A DNA stretch of 64,000 nucleotides from an uncultured Atopobium sp. (GCA_937997345.1 CALKTD010000009.1:1-64000), one strand, 5' to 3'; shown: positions 14,480 to 24,128, numbered from the stretch's first letter. Numbers and translations are program-made. Notes: generated from the sequence alone by a model not told the origin.

Positions 14480-16735
14480 TTACCAAATAACAATCTTGGT
14501 TCCATAAGGAATGTTGTCATATACCCACTTAGCATTCTCTGTTGCAAGACGGACGCAACCATGGGAGCCGTTATATCCTAGTCTGCCGTCACGAACGGTG
14601 TAGCCGTCTGCATGATAGAGGATGGAGTGGATGAGATACTCTCCAGAGATGGTTGTGTAGTACCAGCATCTATAGCCAGAACCAAAGTAGAGACCCTTGT
14701 TGCCTACGGTAAATTGGCCATGAGGGGTCCACATACCTGGTGCTCCTGTGGTGCATTGCCATTCGTACCAAACAGCCCAGTTGCCGTGTGAACCCCTGTA
14801 TACAGCAAAGCGGTTGCCAGTAGTATCAATCTGAATGAGCCAGTTAGTAGCACTGTAATAGTTCTGTGCATAACGATACATGTCGGGATAGTAGCAAGGC
14901 TGCTCCTCCATGGCACCATCTGCACCAGCCCAATAGAGCTTGCCACCCCATGTAGTATAACCAGTTACCATAGTTCCGTTGGAATCAAGATAATAGTCCT
15001 TACCATTATCTTTAATCCAGCCGGTCCTCATTTTGCCGTCAGCACCCAGGTAATACCAGCCACTTTTGAGGTGAACCCAGCCAGTTTGTTTCTCGCCGTT
15101 TGTGTTGAAGTAATAATACGTTCCCTGGATATTGACCCAATCAGAGGCGGCTGAGCCATCATTGAGATAGTAATAGTCTTTGCCGTTTTCTTTTACCCAA
15201 CCAGTCTTTACTTTGTGGTCTGAGCCAATGTGAAGAGTAAGCCCAGGAAGCTTTACGGTACCTGTAGGCTGAGTGCCGTTATCAGCCGTAAAGATACCAT
15301 TAGGAGAAAGACGTCCAGTCAGCATTCCATCTGGACCAGCCCAGCGTTTTACGCCATTGGTAAGAGTTACCCAAGAATTACGGATAAGACCATATCCTTC
15401 GTCAAAGTAATAGTCTTTGCCGTTAATGGAATGCTCGCCAATGTAAGCGGGATTACCTAACTTTGTAGAGTCAAAGTACCAAGTTTTGCCATTTGGCGTA
15501 TTGAACCAGCCAGATGCAAAGGCGCCGCTTGATTGAGCCCAAGCCCATTCGTGGGTAGGTAACTGAACCCAACCGTTTGAAGTCATACCAGCATTTACAT
15601 CAATATTGTACGTACCACTAGAAATCTTAATTACGCCTACAGATAGACGATGATGCGGATCTTCTGAATCAAAGTAGAACCACTTACCATTTGGAAGTTG
15701 CTTCCACTCAGAGTGGAATGTGCCATCGGTATCAGCCCATGACCAAGAATCGTCTGTATGATGGACCCAGCCATTTCTGCGAAGACCATATCCTTCATCA
15801 AAGTAATAATACTTGTTGTTAATTTGAGTCTCACCAATTGCAGCTGGATGCTGTGGATCTGAAGGGTCAAAATACCAAGTCTTACCATTTGGAGTATTAA
15901 ACCAGCCAGATGCAAACGCTCCGCTTGATTGAGCCCAAGCCCAGCCTCCGTTCGGCAGGCGCACCCAGTTCTTAGAGGTCATTCCAGCGCTTTCATCTAC
16001 ATAGAAAGTTCCGCTAGAGAGCTGAACAACTCCAACCTTCATGCGATGGAAGGGGTCTTCAGTATCAAAGTAGAACCACTTTCCGTTTGGCAACTGCTTC
16101 CAATCGGAGTGGAAAGAACCATCTGAGTCAATATAAGACCGCGTACCATCTTGATGATGGACCCATCCTTTGGTGACAAGACCATAGCCCTCATCAAAGA
16201 AGTATGCCTTTCCGTCAATGACATGTGCGCCTACAAATGCTGGGTAAGCATTCTGAGAAGGATCAAAATACCAAGTTTTACCATTAGGCGTTGTATACCA
16301 ACCCTTGACTGCATTACCACTAGCATCTACATAGTGCCAGCCAGAATCATCTTTAATCCACTGGCTTGTGACAAGTATTCCATCTTCTTTGTAATAGTGG
16401 AATTGGCCGTTTTCTTGTCTCCATCCAGAAGGCTGAGGGGTTGGCGAAGTATTCTCTGTTGGAGCTGCTGGTGTCTGGTTTGTTGTTGGCGTTGTAGGTG
16501 AGGCAGGCGCCGCAGGCAAGGCAGGCTGAGAGTTTTCAGTTGCTGTGGGAGAAGCATTCTCAGACGTTGAGGTTGTTTCAGTTGTTACAACAGGAGTAGT
16601 AGTTGTAGAGGTATCAGTAGTTTCTGCAAGAGCAGGCCTTACTTGGTAACCACAAAGCAAGGCAGCACTCAACGAAGCAACTACAATAAGCTTTTGCATT
16701 GAAGGCTTGCTGGACAAACATGTCTTCTTTTTCAT
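14480..16735 (-). CDS. Secreted L,D-transpeptidase with cell-wall-binding repeats
   Basis: A 751-aa secreted wall enzyme. It has a signal peptide (1-37, cleavage after RPALA) and a Thr/Pro/Glu-rich linker to about 100. A long array of aromatic-Gly wall-binding repeats (GWxxxxGxWYYF type, about 105-620) follows, and then a YkuD L,D-transpeptidase domain (about 630-751) with the signature GSHGCVRL; the nucleophile is Cys727 and the domain His lies in LIHSIL. YkuD enzymes form 3-3 peptidoglycan cross-links or attach proteins. The array is a repeated block of about 130 residues; the segment from AWAQSSGAFASGW through NTPNGKTWYF occurs twice without change. The closest third copy is in the amidase at 18.1 kb. 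The ATG at 16735 follows AAAGGA. Confidence 0.92.
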   Translation of the reverse strand: MKKKTCLSSKPSMQKLIVVASLSAALLCGYQVRPALAETTDTSTTTTPVVTTETTSTSENASPTATENSQPALPAAPASPTTPTTNQTPAAPTENTSPTPQPSGWRQENGQFHYYKEDGILVTSQWIKDDSGWHYVDASGNAVKGWYTTPNGKTWYFDPSQNAYPAFVGAHVIDGKAYFFDEGYGLVTKGWVHHQDGTRSYIDSDGSFHSDWKQLPNGKWFYFDTEDPFHRMKVGVVQLSSGTFYVDESAGMTSKNWVRLPNGGWAWAQSSGAFASGWFNTPNGKTWYFDPSDPQHPAAIGETQINNKYYYFDEGYGLRRNGWVHHTDDSWSWADTDGTFHSEWKQLPNGKWFYFDSEDPHHRLSVGVIKISSGTYNIDVNAGMTSNGWVQLPTHEWAWAQSSGAFASGWFNTPNGKTWYFDSTKLGNPAYIGEHSINGKDYYFDEGYGLIRNSWVTLTNGVKRWAGPDGMLTGRLSPNGIFTADNGTQPTGTVKLPGLTLHIGSDHKVKTGWVKENGKDYYYLNDGSAASDWVNIQGTYYYFNTNGEKQTGWVHLKSGWYYLGADGKMRTGWIKDNGKDYYLDSNGTMVTGYTTWGGKLYWAGADGAMEEQPCYYPDMYRYAQNYYSATNWLIQIDTTGNRFAVYRGSHGNWAVWYEWQCTTGAPGMWTPHGQFTVGNKGLYFGSGYRCWYYTTISGEYLIHSILYHADGYTVRDGRLGYNGSHGCVRLATENAKWVYDNIPYGTKIVIW

Positions 16736-17079
16736 GGAGCATCCTTTTTTAGTGGGATAACTTTCTATATAAATAATAGTTTGATATGTCTGTTATTGTT
16801 CTCGTAAATTAATCCTATACAAATTTTCTATCTTCTATGAAAAAATGCTCAACTAATGAGATAAAAATCATTTAATAGCAGATATATCCTTAAATAAATG
16901 CTGGAAAACAGGTTAATTACCTGTGGCTCTACCGGTAGATGGTGTGAAAATCTCCATGAGTGGTTTCTCGCTACATAAGTTGTTGATTAAGGTTATTATA
17001 TTTCATGTGGCTAAACGTCACGGTATCGCGCTCCACAGGCGCAGTTTTGCCCTGCGGGGCTAAGAAAGAAAGGCACGAA
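16736..17079. other. Divergent region between wall transpeptidase and cspA
   Basis: An AT-rich gap of 344 bp without a credible gene. It holds two palindromic elements: ACAGGT/ACCTGT around TAATT (16908-16924) and the perfect 12-mer TCTACCGGTAGA (16928-16939). Either could be an operator for one of the divergent genes. The last 80 bases are the cspA leader, with a small hairpin CGCAG-N7-CTGCG near 17040-17056. A near-copy of the dispersed word (TTTCTCGCT) is at about 16964-16972. Confidence 0.5.
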
Positions 17080-17283
17080 ATGGCTCAGGGTACTGTAAAG
17101 TGGTTTAATCCAGACAAGGGTTACGGCTTCATCTCTCGTGAGGATGGCGACGATTTGTTCGTACACTTCTCCGAGATTCAGATGGACGGTTTCAAGACTC
17201 TCGATGAGGGTCAGCCTGTCGAGTTTGAGATTACTACCGGACAGAACGGTAAGCTCCAGGCTTCTAGCGTCCACAAGATCTAG
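17080..17283 (+). CDS. csp: Cold-shock protein
   Basis: A 67-aa single cold-shock domain, an RNA chaperone that binds single-stranded nucleic acid. The RNP1-like KGYGFISRE and RNP2-like DLFVHFSEI motifs are intact. The start at 17080 gives MAQGTVKWFNPDKG, the family-typical N-terminus, after GAAAGG; a longer frame from 17005 would add 25 unrelated residues. Strong codon bias (CGT, GGT, AAG) suggests high expression. Monocistronic with a UUCG-loop terminator. Confidence 0.95.
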   Translation: MAQGTVKWFNPDKGYGFISREDGDDLFVHFSEIQMDGFKTLDEGQPVEFEITTGQNGKLQASSVHKI

Positions 17284-17303
17284 TACTTGCGAACACTACC
17301 ATC

Positions 17304-17331
17304 AAAAGGAGACCTTCGGGTCTCCTTTTTT
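17304..17331 (+). terminator. UUCG-loop terminator after csp
   Basis: AAAAGGAGACC (17304-17314), loop TTCG, GGTCTCCTTTT (17319-17329), followed by further T: a classic stable tetraloop terminator. Confidence 0.93.
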
Positions 17332-17370
17332 GTTACATCGCCAATTTTACAACTGCATTATCCAAGAACT

Positions 17371-18033
17371 TTAATACCAGTGTTTGATGGTGAAGTCGGC
17401 AAGTACAGAGAGTTTCTCGATATCTTGATGTTCATCTTCACAATTAACAGCGTAGGTAGTAAGACCAATAGAATTTCCTGTTTGAATAGCTAGCGGAATG
17501 TCCTCAAACAGAATTGTTTTCTCGGCTTGAGCTCTAAGGCGAGTAAGAGTCTCTAAATAGAGGTACGGCTCATCTTTTGCAGACCCAACGTCTGCCGCAA
17601 ATACCTGAGTATCAAACAGAGTGGATAGATGTAGGCGAGGCTCAAGGAGGGCAAGAAGCTCTGGCTCGTTAACGGTTGCTAATGCAGTAGAGATGCCTTT
17701 TTCTTTTAACTTGCCAATAAAATCAACAACACCAGGTCGAAGCTGCACTGAGTTTACAAAGAAACTTTTGCTGAGTTCTTTCCACTCGGCAACAATTTCT
17801 TTTGGATCTTCTTGTAGCCCATAGGTGTCAATTGCCCATTCGGCTCCCTTTTCAAATCCAAGAGGGGAGAGAATCTTGCTAATTTCTGGAGTGTAAGGGA
17901 TTCCTCGCGACTCAAAAAACTCCTGGTCAACAAGCTTCCAAATATGATGTGTATGCGCAATTGTGCCATCAAAGTCAAAAATTGCTGCTTCAAAATTTGT
18001 TGCAAGAATATCTTCAAGTGTCGAGAAAATCAC
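17371..18033 (-). CDS. HAD-superfamily phosphatase
   Basis: A 220-aa HAD subfamily IA hydrolase. Motif I is AAIFDFDGTIAH, the cap follows with helices to about residue 90, motif II is TALATVN, and the C-terminal motif is ILFEDIPLAIQTGNSIG. Substrate cannot be predicted from sequence; relatives act on sugar phosphates, phosphoglycolate or nucleotides. The start is GTG at 18033 with only a weak GGA upstream, so the N-terminus is uncertain by a few residues. It lies between convergent csp and divergent amidase and is probably transcribed alone. Confidence 0.82.
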   Translation of the reverse strand: MIFSTLEDILATNFEAAIFDFDGTIAHTHHIWKLVDQEFFESRGIPYTPEISKILSPLGFEKGAEWAIDTYGLQEDPKEIVAEWKELSKSFFVNSVQLRPGVVDFIGKLKEKGISTALATVNEPELLALLEPRLHLSTLFDTQVFAADVGSAKDEPYLYLETLTRLRAQAEKTILFEDIPLAIQTGNSIGLTTYAVNCEDEHQDIEKLSVLADFTIKHWY

Positions 18034-18146
18034 AGAGTTCCAATCAAGTTGCGGTGAGCTTGTGTTTTTTATTGTTGACGCGCCAGTCTAGTGTAAACTT
18101 TTAGCAAGTATGAAGAGGAGTAAACCAATACTTTTCGGAGGACCGC

Positions 18147-20816
18147 ATGAAACGCAGCTTATTTAATACTCGCGGTAAATTGCTTGCTGTTTTGCTCTTT
18201 GTTGTCACAGCATTGTTTGTAACAACAGTTCAAAACGCATATGCAACTACCTACACAACTATGGATGCCCAAGGCAACATAATTCAGAGCCAGTCCCTGA
18301 GCGATGCTGTTGCGCTTTCTTATGCAACAGGAAGACCAATTGCACTGGATCCTGGCCACAGTGATGGTACAGATGGTCGAGACCCAGGTGCAATGTACTA
18401 CGGTTTAAAAGAAGGCGATATTGCCTGGGCTACAGCTATGTACGTTAAGAAATATCTTGAGCAGTGGGGAGTCCCCGTTGTAGTGGTTCGCGGAGAGCAT
18501 GAAGACCCTTCGATCAAAACACGCGTTCAGCGTGCTGTTGATGCAAATGCCTGCGCCGTTATTTCTTTGCACTACAATGCAGGTCCTGCATCGGCAACTG
18601 GCTCTGAGGTCTTAGTTCCTCATGACGTTAGTTATAACCATGACCTTTATGTTGCTGGTCAGGCTTTAGCCGGAAAGGTTAACTATTACTTAAGAAACAA
18701 AGCAGGTATTGTCACCCGTGGTGATGGTGCTACTGAGCGTGGCTACAACGATAAAGACGGTACAGACTATTACGAGAATGGCGATGAGTCCGATTATTAC
18801 GGTATTGTTCGCTATGCTCGCCAAAAAGGTATTCTTGGTGTAATTATTGAGCACCAGTTTATCTCTAATCCAGCTCATGCAGCTGAGTTTAAAGACCTTG
18901 GCGATAACTCAAAGGTTGACTATATTGGCTGGGCTGATGCCTGGGCAATCTGGGAAATGTATCACTCTGATACTTGGTGGAGTATGAGCAGTATTTCTGC
19001 TGTTCAAAAGGGTAATAAAGTTACAGTTAAACCTGTTTTAACTGGTGTTGTCACAGGCGCAACCTTTACCTTTGGCTATATAGCTCCAGATGGTTCTTGG
19101 ACAACTGTTGCGTATAAGACCACTGATACTTCAATTTCTTTTGTTCCTCCTATGACTGGTAATTATGTCCTGTACCTCAAGGCCATTTCATCTGATGGAC
19201 AGGAAATTACGCGTCAGATGAACTTTGAAGCAACTGAAGGCGCAGTTACCGGTTGGAAGCAAGTTGCCAACGGATGGATGTATACCGACGATAATGGCTT
19301 CGGGTATGCAAATCGTTGGCTTAACGACGCTGATGGCTGGCATTACTTTGGCGCCCAAGGAATTGCAACTTCTGGTTGGATTACCACTGCCGATGGAAAG
19401 ACATTCTATGCAGATCCATTATCTACTCACAATGCTGTAAAGCTTGGCCAATTTACAGTCCAGAATAGAGATTATTATGCCGACAGTAACTCGGGTGTCA
19501 TTAAAGATGGCTGGGTAAATTATGGTGACGGTAATTGGGCATGGGCCAACCAAGACGGTTCTCTCTACGCTGGTTGGAAGCTTCTTCCAAACGGTAAGTG
19601 GTTCTACTTTGACGTCAACAACAAATATCACGCAAGCTTTGGTCTTATGTCTGATGGAGATCAGAAGTACTACGTTGATCGTGATCGCGGTTTGCTTTAT
19701 GGCGGCTGGATTAGCCTTGCTGATGGCAATTGGGCATGGGCTAATACAGACGGCTCACTCTACGCTGGCTGGAAGCATTTGCCTAATGGTAAGTGGTTCT
19801 ACTTTGATGAAAGTGCAGAATATCCACTGCTCAAGACAGGTGTCTTCACTATTTCCAGTGGTTCATATTACGTTGACGTAAATAAGGGAATGACCTCTAA
19901 CGATTGGGTTCAGTTGCCAAATAACGGTTGGGCTTGGGCTCAATCAAGTGGTGCTTTGGCTTCTGGTTGGTTCAATACTCCAAATGGCAAGACTTGGTAC
20001 TTTGATCCAACAACTAATGAGCACGCTGCACTCATTGGCCTGCAAGCAATCAATGGCTCGTACTATTACTTTGATTTGGGCTATGGTCTGCTGCGCAATC
20101 AAGACATTACGCTTCCAGATGGTAGGACCGTCCATGCGGATGCAAGTGGTGTTCTCAACATTAAGCCTACTGATACCAATAACGGTAGAGGCGGAAACGT
20201 TGACGGTAATAACGGTGGAGATAATAGAGACGCTAACAACAACGCGCCTGCTGATAACGATTCTCCAATTGAGCCAACTCGCGGTAATTTTTCTGATCGT
20301 ACCAGCGTTCTTGGAGCTCCTCTTGTCTCCAAAGAGGACCTTCAGCGAGATTTCAACAAGCGCGTAGGTTCAGCTTATCCAGCTGTCTATGCCGAGAAAG
20401 GTGCTGCAACAGGAAACGATTTTGTAAACCAGCTATGGCAGGCTGCAATTGATGAGGGAGTTCGTCCAGAGCTTCTCTATGCACAGGTTATGATTGAGAC
20501 AGGTAACCTTCGCTTTGGTGGCGATGTCCTTCCTGAGCAGTGCAACTTTGGTGGTCTTGGTGCAACTGGAAACGGTGAGCGCGGACTTTCGTTTGATACC
20601 GTTCTCAAGGGTCTTCGCGCACAGGCACTACATCTTCGTGCGTACGCAGGTTATGAGCCACTGACAGTTGATCCAAGTAAGGCTCGAGACGTTGACCCTC
20701 GCTACAGATCGTGGATTCTCGCTAAGAAGGCAAACATTATTCGTAAGCTTGCCGGTACGTGGGCAATGGATAAGAACTACGCCGTTAAGCTTGTCCGCGT
20801 AATGAACGAGCTGTAA
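18147..20816 (+). CDS. Autolysin: amidase + wall-binding repeats + glucosaminidase-like domain
   Basis: An 889-aa secreted peptidoglycan hydrolase. The signal peptide is 1-33 (cleavage after AYA). An Amidase_3 zinc amidase domain (about 62-270) has the ligands in ALDPGHSDG, LKEGD and SLHYNAG and the catalytic Glu in IIEHQFISN. A beta-sandwich-like stretch follows (to about 365), then aromatic-Gly wall-binding repeats (about 365-670) and an Asn/Asp/Gly-rich linker. The C-terminal domain (about 755-889) resembles a GH73-type glucosaminidase (QVMIETGNLRFGG, NFGGLGATGNG). It should cleave both the stem-peptide amide and the glycan chain, fitting a role in daughter-cell separation. GGAGG precedes the ATG. 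One repeat block is nearly identical to those of the neighbouring L,D-transpeptidase. Confidence 0.92.
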   Translation: MKRSLFNTRGKLLAVLLFVVTALFVTTVQNAYATTYTTMDAQGNIIQSQSLSDAVALSYATGRPIALDPGHSDGTDGRDPGAMYYGLKEGDIAWATAMYVKKYLEQWGVPVVVVRGEHEDPSIKTRVQRAVDANACAVISLHYNAGPASATGSEVLVPHDVSYNHDLYVAGQALAGKVNYYLRNKAGIVTRGDGATERGYNDKDGTDYYENGDESDYYGIVRYARQKGILGVIIEHQFISNPAHAAEFKDLGDNSKVDYIGWADAWAIWEMYHSDTWWSMSSISAVQKGNKVTVKPVLTGVVTGATFTFGYIAPDGSWTTVAYKTTDTSISFVPPMTGNYVLYLKAISSDGQEITRQMNFEATEGAVTGWKQVANGWMYTDDNGFGYANRWLNDADGWHYFGAQGIATSGWITTADGKTFYADPLSTHNAVKLGQFTVQNRDYYADSNSGVIKDGWVNYGDGNWAWANQDGSLYAGWKLLPNGKWFYFDVNNKYHASFGLMSDGDQKYYVDRDRGLLYGGWISLADGNWAWANTDGSLYAGWKHLPNGKWFYFDESAEYPLLKTGVFTISSGSYYVDVNKGMTSNDWVQLPNNGWAWAQSSGALASGWFNTPNGKTWYFDPTTNEHAALIGLQAINGSYYYFDLGYGLLRNQDITLPDGRTVHADASGVLNIKPTDTNNGRGGNVDGNNGGDNRDANNNAPADNDSPIEPTRGNFSDRTSVLGAPLVSKEDLQRDFNKRVGSAYPAVYAEKGAATGNDFVNQLWQAAIDEGVRPELLYAQVMIETGNLRFGGDVLPEQCNFGGLGATGNGERGLSFDTVLKGLRAQALHLRAYAGYEPLTVDPSKARDVDPRYRSWILAKKANIIRKLAGTWAMDKNYAVKLVRVMNEL

Positions 20817-20842
20817 GTCAAAGTACTTGCAACAATATTTAT

Positions 20843-20878
20843 AAAGAAAGAGCTCCGAGAAATCGGAGCTCTTTCTTT
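20843..20878. terminator. Bidirectional terminator, 16-bp stem
   Basis: AAAGAAAGAGCTCCGA (20843-20858), loop GAAA, TCGGAGCTCTTTCTTT (20863-20878). It lies between convergent autolysin and TPR-like genes. Confidence 0.93.
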
Positions 20879-20954
20879 ACTTTTAAGCTGTGTCGCATAG
20901 GGTTGGTTTAATCCGTGTATCTTTTGGACCCTCGTCTTTACCGACCGCGATGCC

Positions 20955-23222
20955 TTATCTGTCAGGCTCACCTTCAATGGAGTTAAGCATGTCAAAGTAG
21001 ACGTCATCTTTAGTCATAATTCTCAAGTTCATCATGAAGTTCTTAGCCACACTAAAGAGCTCTGCATCAAGCGAGGCTCGTGTGCCATCTAAGAAAATAG
21101 TAGAGACTTCATCTGTTGGCGCAACAGGAATTTGATTTTCTATGAGCGCGGCGTAAATCTCATCATCGCTCATTTCATCGCTACTAAACTCAGGCTCTGT
21201 TTGAGCGAGAATGGCTGTCTCGGTGCCAATAATAAACGTAGCGCCTGGCAAGAACTTTAAGGCAAACTGATAACAGGCTTGGGCGGCTTTCAGATGCCTG
21301 AGCCTCCATTGGAAGAACGCCATGCGATAGTAGCCAAACCCAATACTCTCAGGGTCATGGGCAAGTAGCAGGAGCTTCATGAGCTCATCTGCCGCAGCTG
21401 TAATATCTAGCGACTCTTCAAGACAGTGGGAAAGGTGTAGCCTTGCACTCATGCTAAGAGGAGCAATCTCAACAGCCCTTCTCGCGTGCTGAAGAGCACT
21501 TTGAGTTTGCCCTTGGAGCGTCTGAGCAATAGACACCAGAAGGTGCGCCTCAAAGTAGGACATAGGAGCTAGACGAGTATTTTTCTCGGGATTAGAGAGA
21601 ATTCTGTTGTAGAGCACTCGATCGACGTAGTTCATAAACACACGCCACTGAGTGGTGCTTGTATCTGTGTAGATGTCATTTTCATCAACGGAGTCAAGCG
21701 CCTCAAGAAGAAGCAGTTCTGCGTCTTGATAGTTTTTCTCGCCAATAAGACGCTGGGCCTTGGTAACCGCTAAGGAAAGAACGCCTCCATCAACAAACTC
21801 TTCTGAAATAGCCTCAAAGTCATCTTCTGCAAGCGTGCCCTTAATAAAGCGAGAAACCACGCGTTCTCCCGCTGCTCGCACCGTAGAATCGGTAGAGTTT
21901 GCGGTATACGACAAGATAGTGCGGACGTTTTCTTCTGTAGAAGAAGAGAGGTTACGTAAAATTTTGGTGATAATTTCTTCTCGCGCCTGGCCTTCATCAA
22001 TAGAAAGCCCCGACACTTCATCGGTACCGAGTGCGTGAGCTGCGACGCTATCAAGCCGTTTTTGTGAAGACTCAACAAAATCGTATCTACTGGGTGGGCA
22101 GAATATCTCATTGTCTAAGGTAAAGAGCGGCTGTACTGCATGAAGGATGCCATCTACTTCGTCAATTTGTGCGTTCCAGAGCTGATAGATAGAAAGCGGA
22201 TTAGTATCTTCTGTAATGTTTGTATCTTCAAATTGCTTACGAGTAATGTGGAACGAGAAAAGACAGGCATGCAGCTTGTTTGTATTGCATATGCCAGAGA
22301 GCCATACCTCGTTAATCCTCTTCGAGCTTCTAAAAGCACTTGCGGTGATGAGCATACCAAGGTGTAAGTTGTAAGAGGTTGCCGCACGGCTGAGGTCATC
22401 AAAGGTTGCTTCTTTGATACTTCCATCTGCGCCAAGAAAGCTTCTTGGAAACTGCTCTGGAAGGGCCAGGTGTACCCTAAAGGCGGCAATTCCCTTGTGT
22501 ACGTTGGTCCTAAACTCAGTGACAAGACGCTGAGATAGACGCAGACTTTCAATGTGTAGAGAGATGGCTTTGCGGACAACCCATTCGCCATTTTCTTGGG
22601 TACTTTGAGTGGTGGCGCAGCGGGGGCGAGATTGCTTCATCATGGTAGAAACAATCTTTTGCTCAAAAGCAAGCAAGTCAAGCTCAGATGCCATATTTGC
22701 ATCAAGAAAGTATCGCTCTGCAAAGAGGGCAGTGTTTAGTGCGCTCTCAATAGTAAGAAGCTGAATCTTCTGCTCATAGGAAAGTGTTTTTTGATTAGCG
22801 CGCAGATAAAAGAGGCCATTGGTACGCAGGCGCACCACACGGCAGGGGATAGTAATGTCTTGCGCATCGAGAACACCGGCATCTTTTAGTCGCTGGGCTA
22901 TATGCAGTTCAAAATCACTTGGCGGGATGGCAACAGATCCACCTTTTCGGTGAGAATCTTTCTCACGTAAAAATGCTGTAGTCACAAAATGTTTGAGCAC
23001 TTCTAGAGGAGTAGTGGACTCCGTAAGCGTAAGAGAAAGCGCTTCAATATTGAGCTTGGTATGCCAACCAGTCTGATCAATAGAACCAACATGTTGATTA
23101 TTTTGAGCAGCGTCTAGAGACTCATCAGGCAGAACGTCTGTATTGACGAGAGACGGATAGAGTTTTCCAAGCCTGTTTCTTCCAGGTTGCTTAGCTTCTG
23201 GATTATTTTCCTGACGAGTCAT
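20955..23222 (-). CDS. Large TPR-like cytoplasmic protein, function unknown
   Basis: A 755-aa protein without signal peptide or membrane segment. The N-terminal ~400 residues are of unknown fold (segments such as WHTKLNIEALSLTL, FELHIAQRLKDAGVL). The C-terminal half contains TPR-like helical pairs (KAQRLIGEKNYQDAELLLLEAL, QSALQHARRAVEIAPLSM, YYRMAFFQWRLRHLKAAQ), suggesting a protein-interaction scaffold. GGGAGG stands 6 bases before the second of two adjacent ATGs, so 23222 is preferred over 23225. It is monocistronic, convergent with the autolysin. I do not recognise a characterised homologue. Confidence 0.75.
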   Translation of the reverse strand: MTRQENNPEAKQPGRNRLGKLYPSLVNTDVLPDESLDAAQNNQHVGSIDQTGWHTKLNIEALSLTLTESTTPLEVLKHFVTTAFLREKDSHRKGGSVAIPPSDFELHIAQRLKDAGVLDAQDITIPCRVVRLRTNGLFYLRANQKTLSYEQKIQLLTIESALNTALFAERYFLDANMASELDLLAFEQKIVSTMMKQSRPRCATTQSTQENGEWVVRKAISLHIESLRLSQRLVTEFRTNVHKGIAAFRVHLALPEQFPRSFLGADGSIKEATFDDLSRAATSYNLHLGMLITASAFRSSKRINEVWLSGICNTNKLHACLFSFHITRKQFEDTNITEDTNPLSIYQLWNAQIDEVDGILHAVQPLFTLDNEIFCPPSRYDFVESSQKRLDSVAAHALGTDEVSGLSIDEGQAREEIITKILRNLSSSTEENVRTILSYTANSTDSTVRAAGERVVSRFIKGTLAEDDFEAISEEFVDGGVLSLAVTKAQRLIGEKNYQDAELLLLEALDSVDENDIYTDTSTTQWRVFMNYVDRVLYNRILSNPEKNTRLAPMSYFEAHLLVSIAQTLQGQTQSALQHARRAVEIAPLSMSARLHLSHCLEESLDITAAADELMKLLLLAHDPESIGFGYYRMAFFQWRLRHLKAAQACYQFALKFLPGATFIIGTETAILAQTEPEFSSDEMSDDEIYAALIENQIPVAPTDEVSTIFLDGTRASLDAELFSVAKNFMMNLRIMTKDDVYFDMLNSIEGEPDR

Positions 23223-23357
23223 CATACACCTCCCAAGTTAGGCATACTGATTCATCTATAGTTAACTATATACCTTTGCTGATGTACGACATTTCAGCTG
23301 TCAATAGTTAATTCGGCAGGCGAGAAGAAAATGTCATTGACTGGTTAGTTTTGCGCC

Positions 23358-24107
23358 ATGAACGGTATACTCACATACATAGATGATTGGATTGACATGA
23401 CAATAATGCAAAACGTAATTGATGCAAATAATGCACTGGTAGCTTCTGATGTAGTTTCAGATCTGCGGAATCGCTCGCTCATTATTTTTGACTTTGATGG
23501 GACTATGGCAGATACGTTGCCCACCATTGTTTCTACCGCAAAGATGGCAATGACAGACTGTGGCCACACAGACTTTATAGAATCAGACCTAAAAAAGCTT
23601 GTAGGACCACCGTTTCCTTATGCGTTTGAGCTTGTCTTTGGACTCAGCCATGAGGACGCTGTTGCGGTTACTAAGCGTTATCGAGAGCTCTATGTAACTA
23701 CAGGAAAATGGCCTCTCTTTGAGGGCATGAGAGATCTCATTGATGACCTTCATGCTGCTGGTAAAAAGGTTGCGGTAGCAAGCTCAAAGAATCAGCCCAT
23801 GTTAGAGATGGGGCTTAGAGACAACAATCTTATTGGTGTTCTTGATACTTATGCCGGAAGAATAGATGAGGCGGCAACCGATAAAATCACTGCTATCGCT
23901 TACGTTATGCGTCAGCTTGGCTTTGATGCTTCTGAAAGCGTTATGGTGGGAGACCGCCGTTTTGATATGGAGGCAGCATTTCCAAATAAGATTCCTTGTA
24001 TTGGTGTTTTGTATGGAAAAACTACCAACAAACAGGAGCTTATTGATGTGGGAGCGGTTGCAATTGTAGACACGGTGGAAGATTTACATCACGTTCTTCT
24101 CGCCTAA
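23358..24107 (+). CDS. HAD-superfamily phosphatase (phosphoglycolate phosphatase-like)
   Basis: A HAD subfamily IA hydrolase (up to 249 aa). Motif I is LIIFDFDGTMADT, motif II is VAVASSKN, and motif IV is SVMVGDRRFDMEAAF, which is typical of the phosphoglycolate phosphatase/PpaX group. The N-terminal ~40 residues before motif I are unusually long and there is no Shine-Dalgarno sequence at 23358; an ATG at 23397 is an alternative start. The last codons (VLLA-stop) contain a copy of the dispersed word at 24097. It ends at a terminator shared with the convergent ABC exporter operon. Confidence 0.82.
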   Translation: MNGILTYIDDWIDMTIMQNVIDANNALVASDVVSDLRNRSLIIFDFDGTMADTLPTIVSTAKMAMTDCGHTDFIESDLKKLVGPPFPYAFELVFGLSHEDAVAVTKRYRELYVTTGKWPLFEGMRDLIDDLHAAGKKVAVASSKNQPMLEMGLRDNNLIGVLDTYAGRIDEAATDKITAIAYVMRQLGFDASESVMVGDRRFDMEAAFPNKIPCIGVLYGKTTNKQELIDVGAVAIVDTVEDLHHVLLA

Positions 24108-24128
24108 AAAACCGTTACATACGCACAA

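Noticed and set aside
18061..18146. Sigma-70 promoter TTGACG...TAAACT before the autolysin gene
   Set aside because: The spacing is 13 bp, too short for a normal promoter; no better pair was clear.
14480..20816. Repeated Gly/Trp/Tyr-rich DNA as possible CRISPR or minisatellite
   Set aside because: The repeats are in-frame protein modules of wall-binding domains, not regularly spaced short identical repeats with unique spacers.
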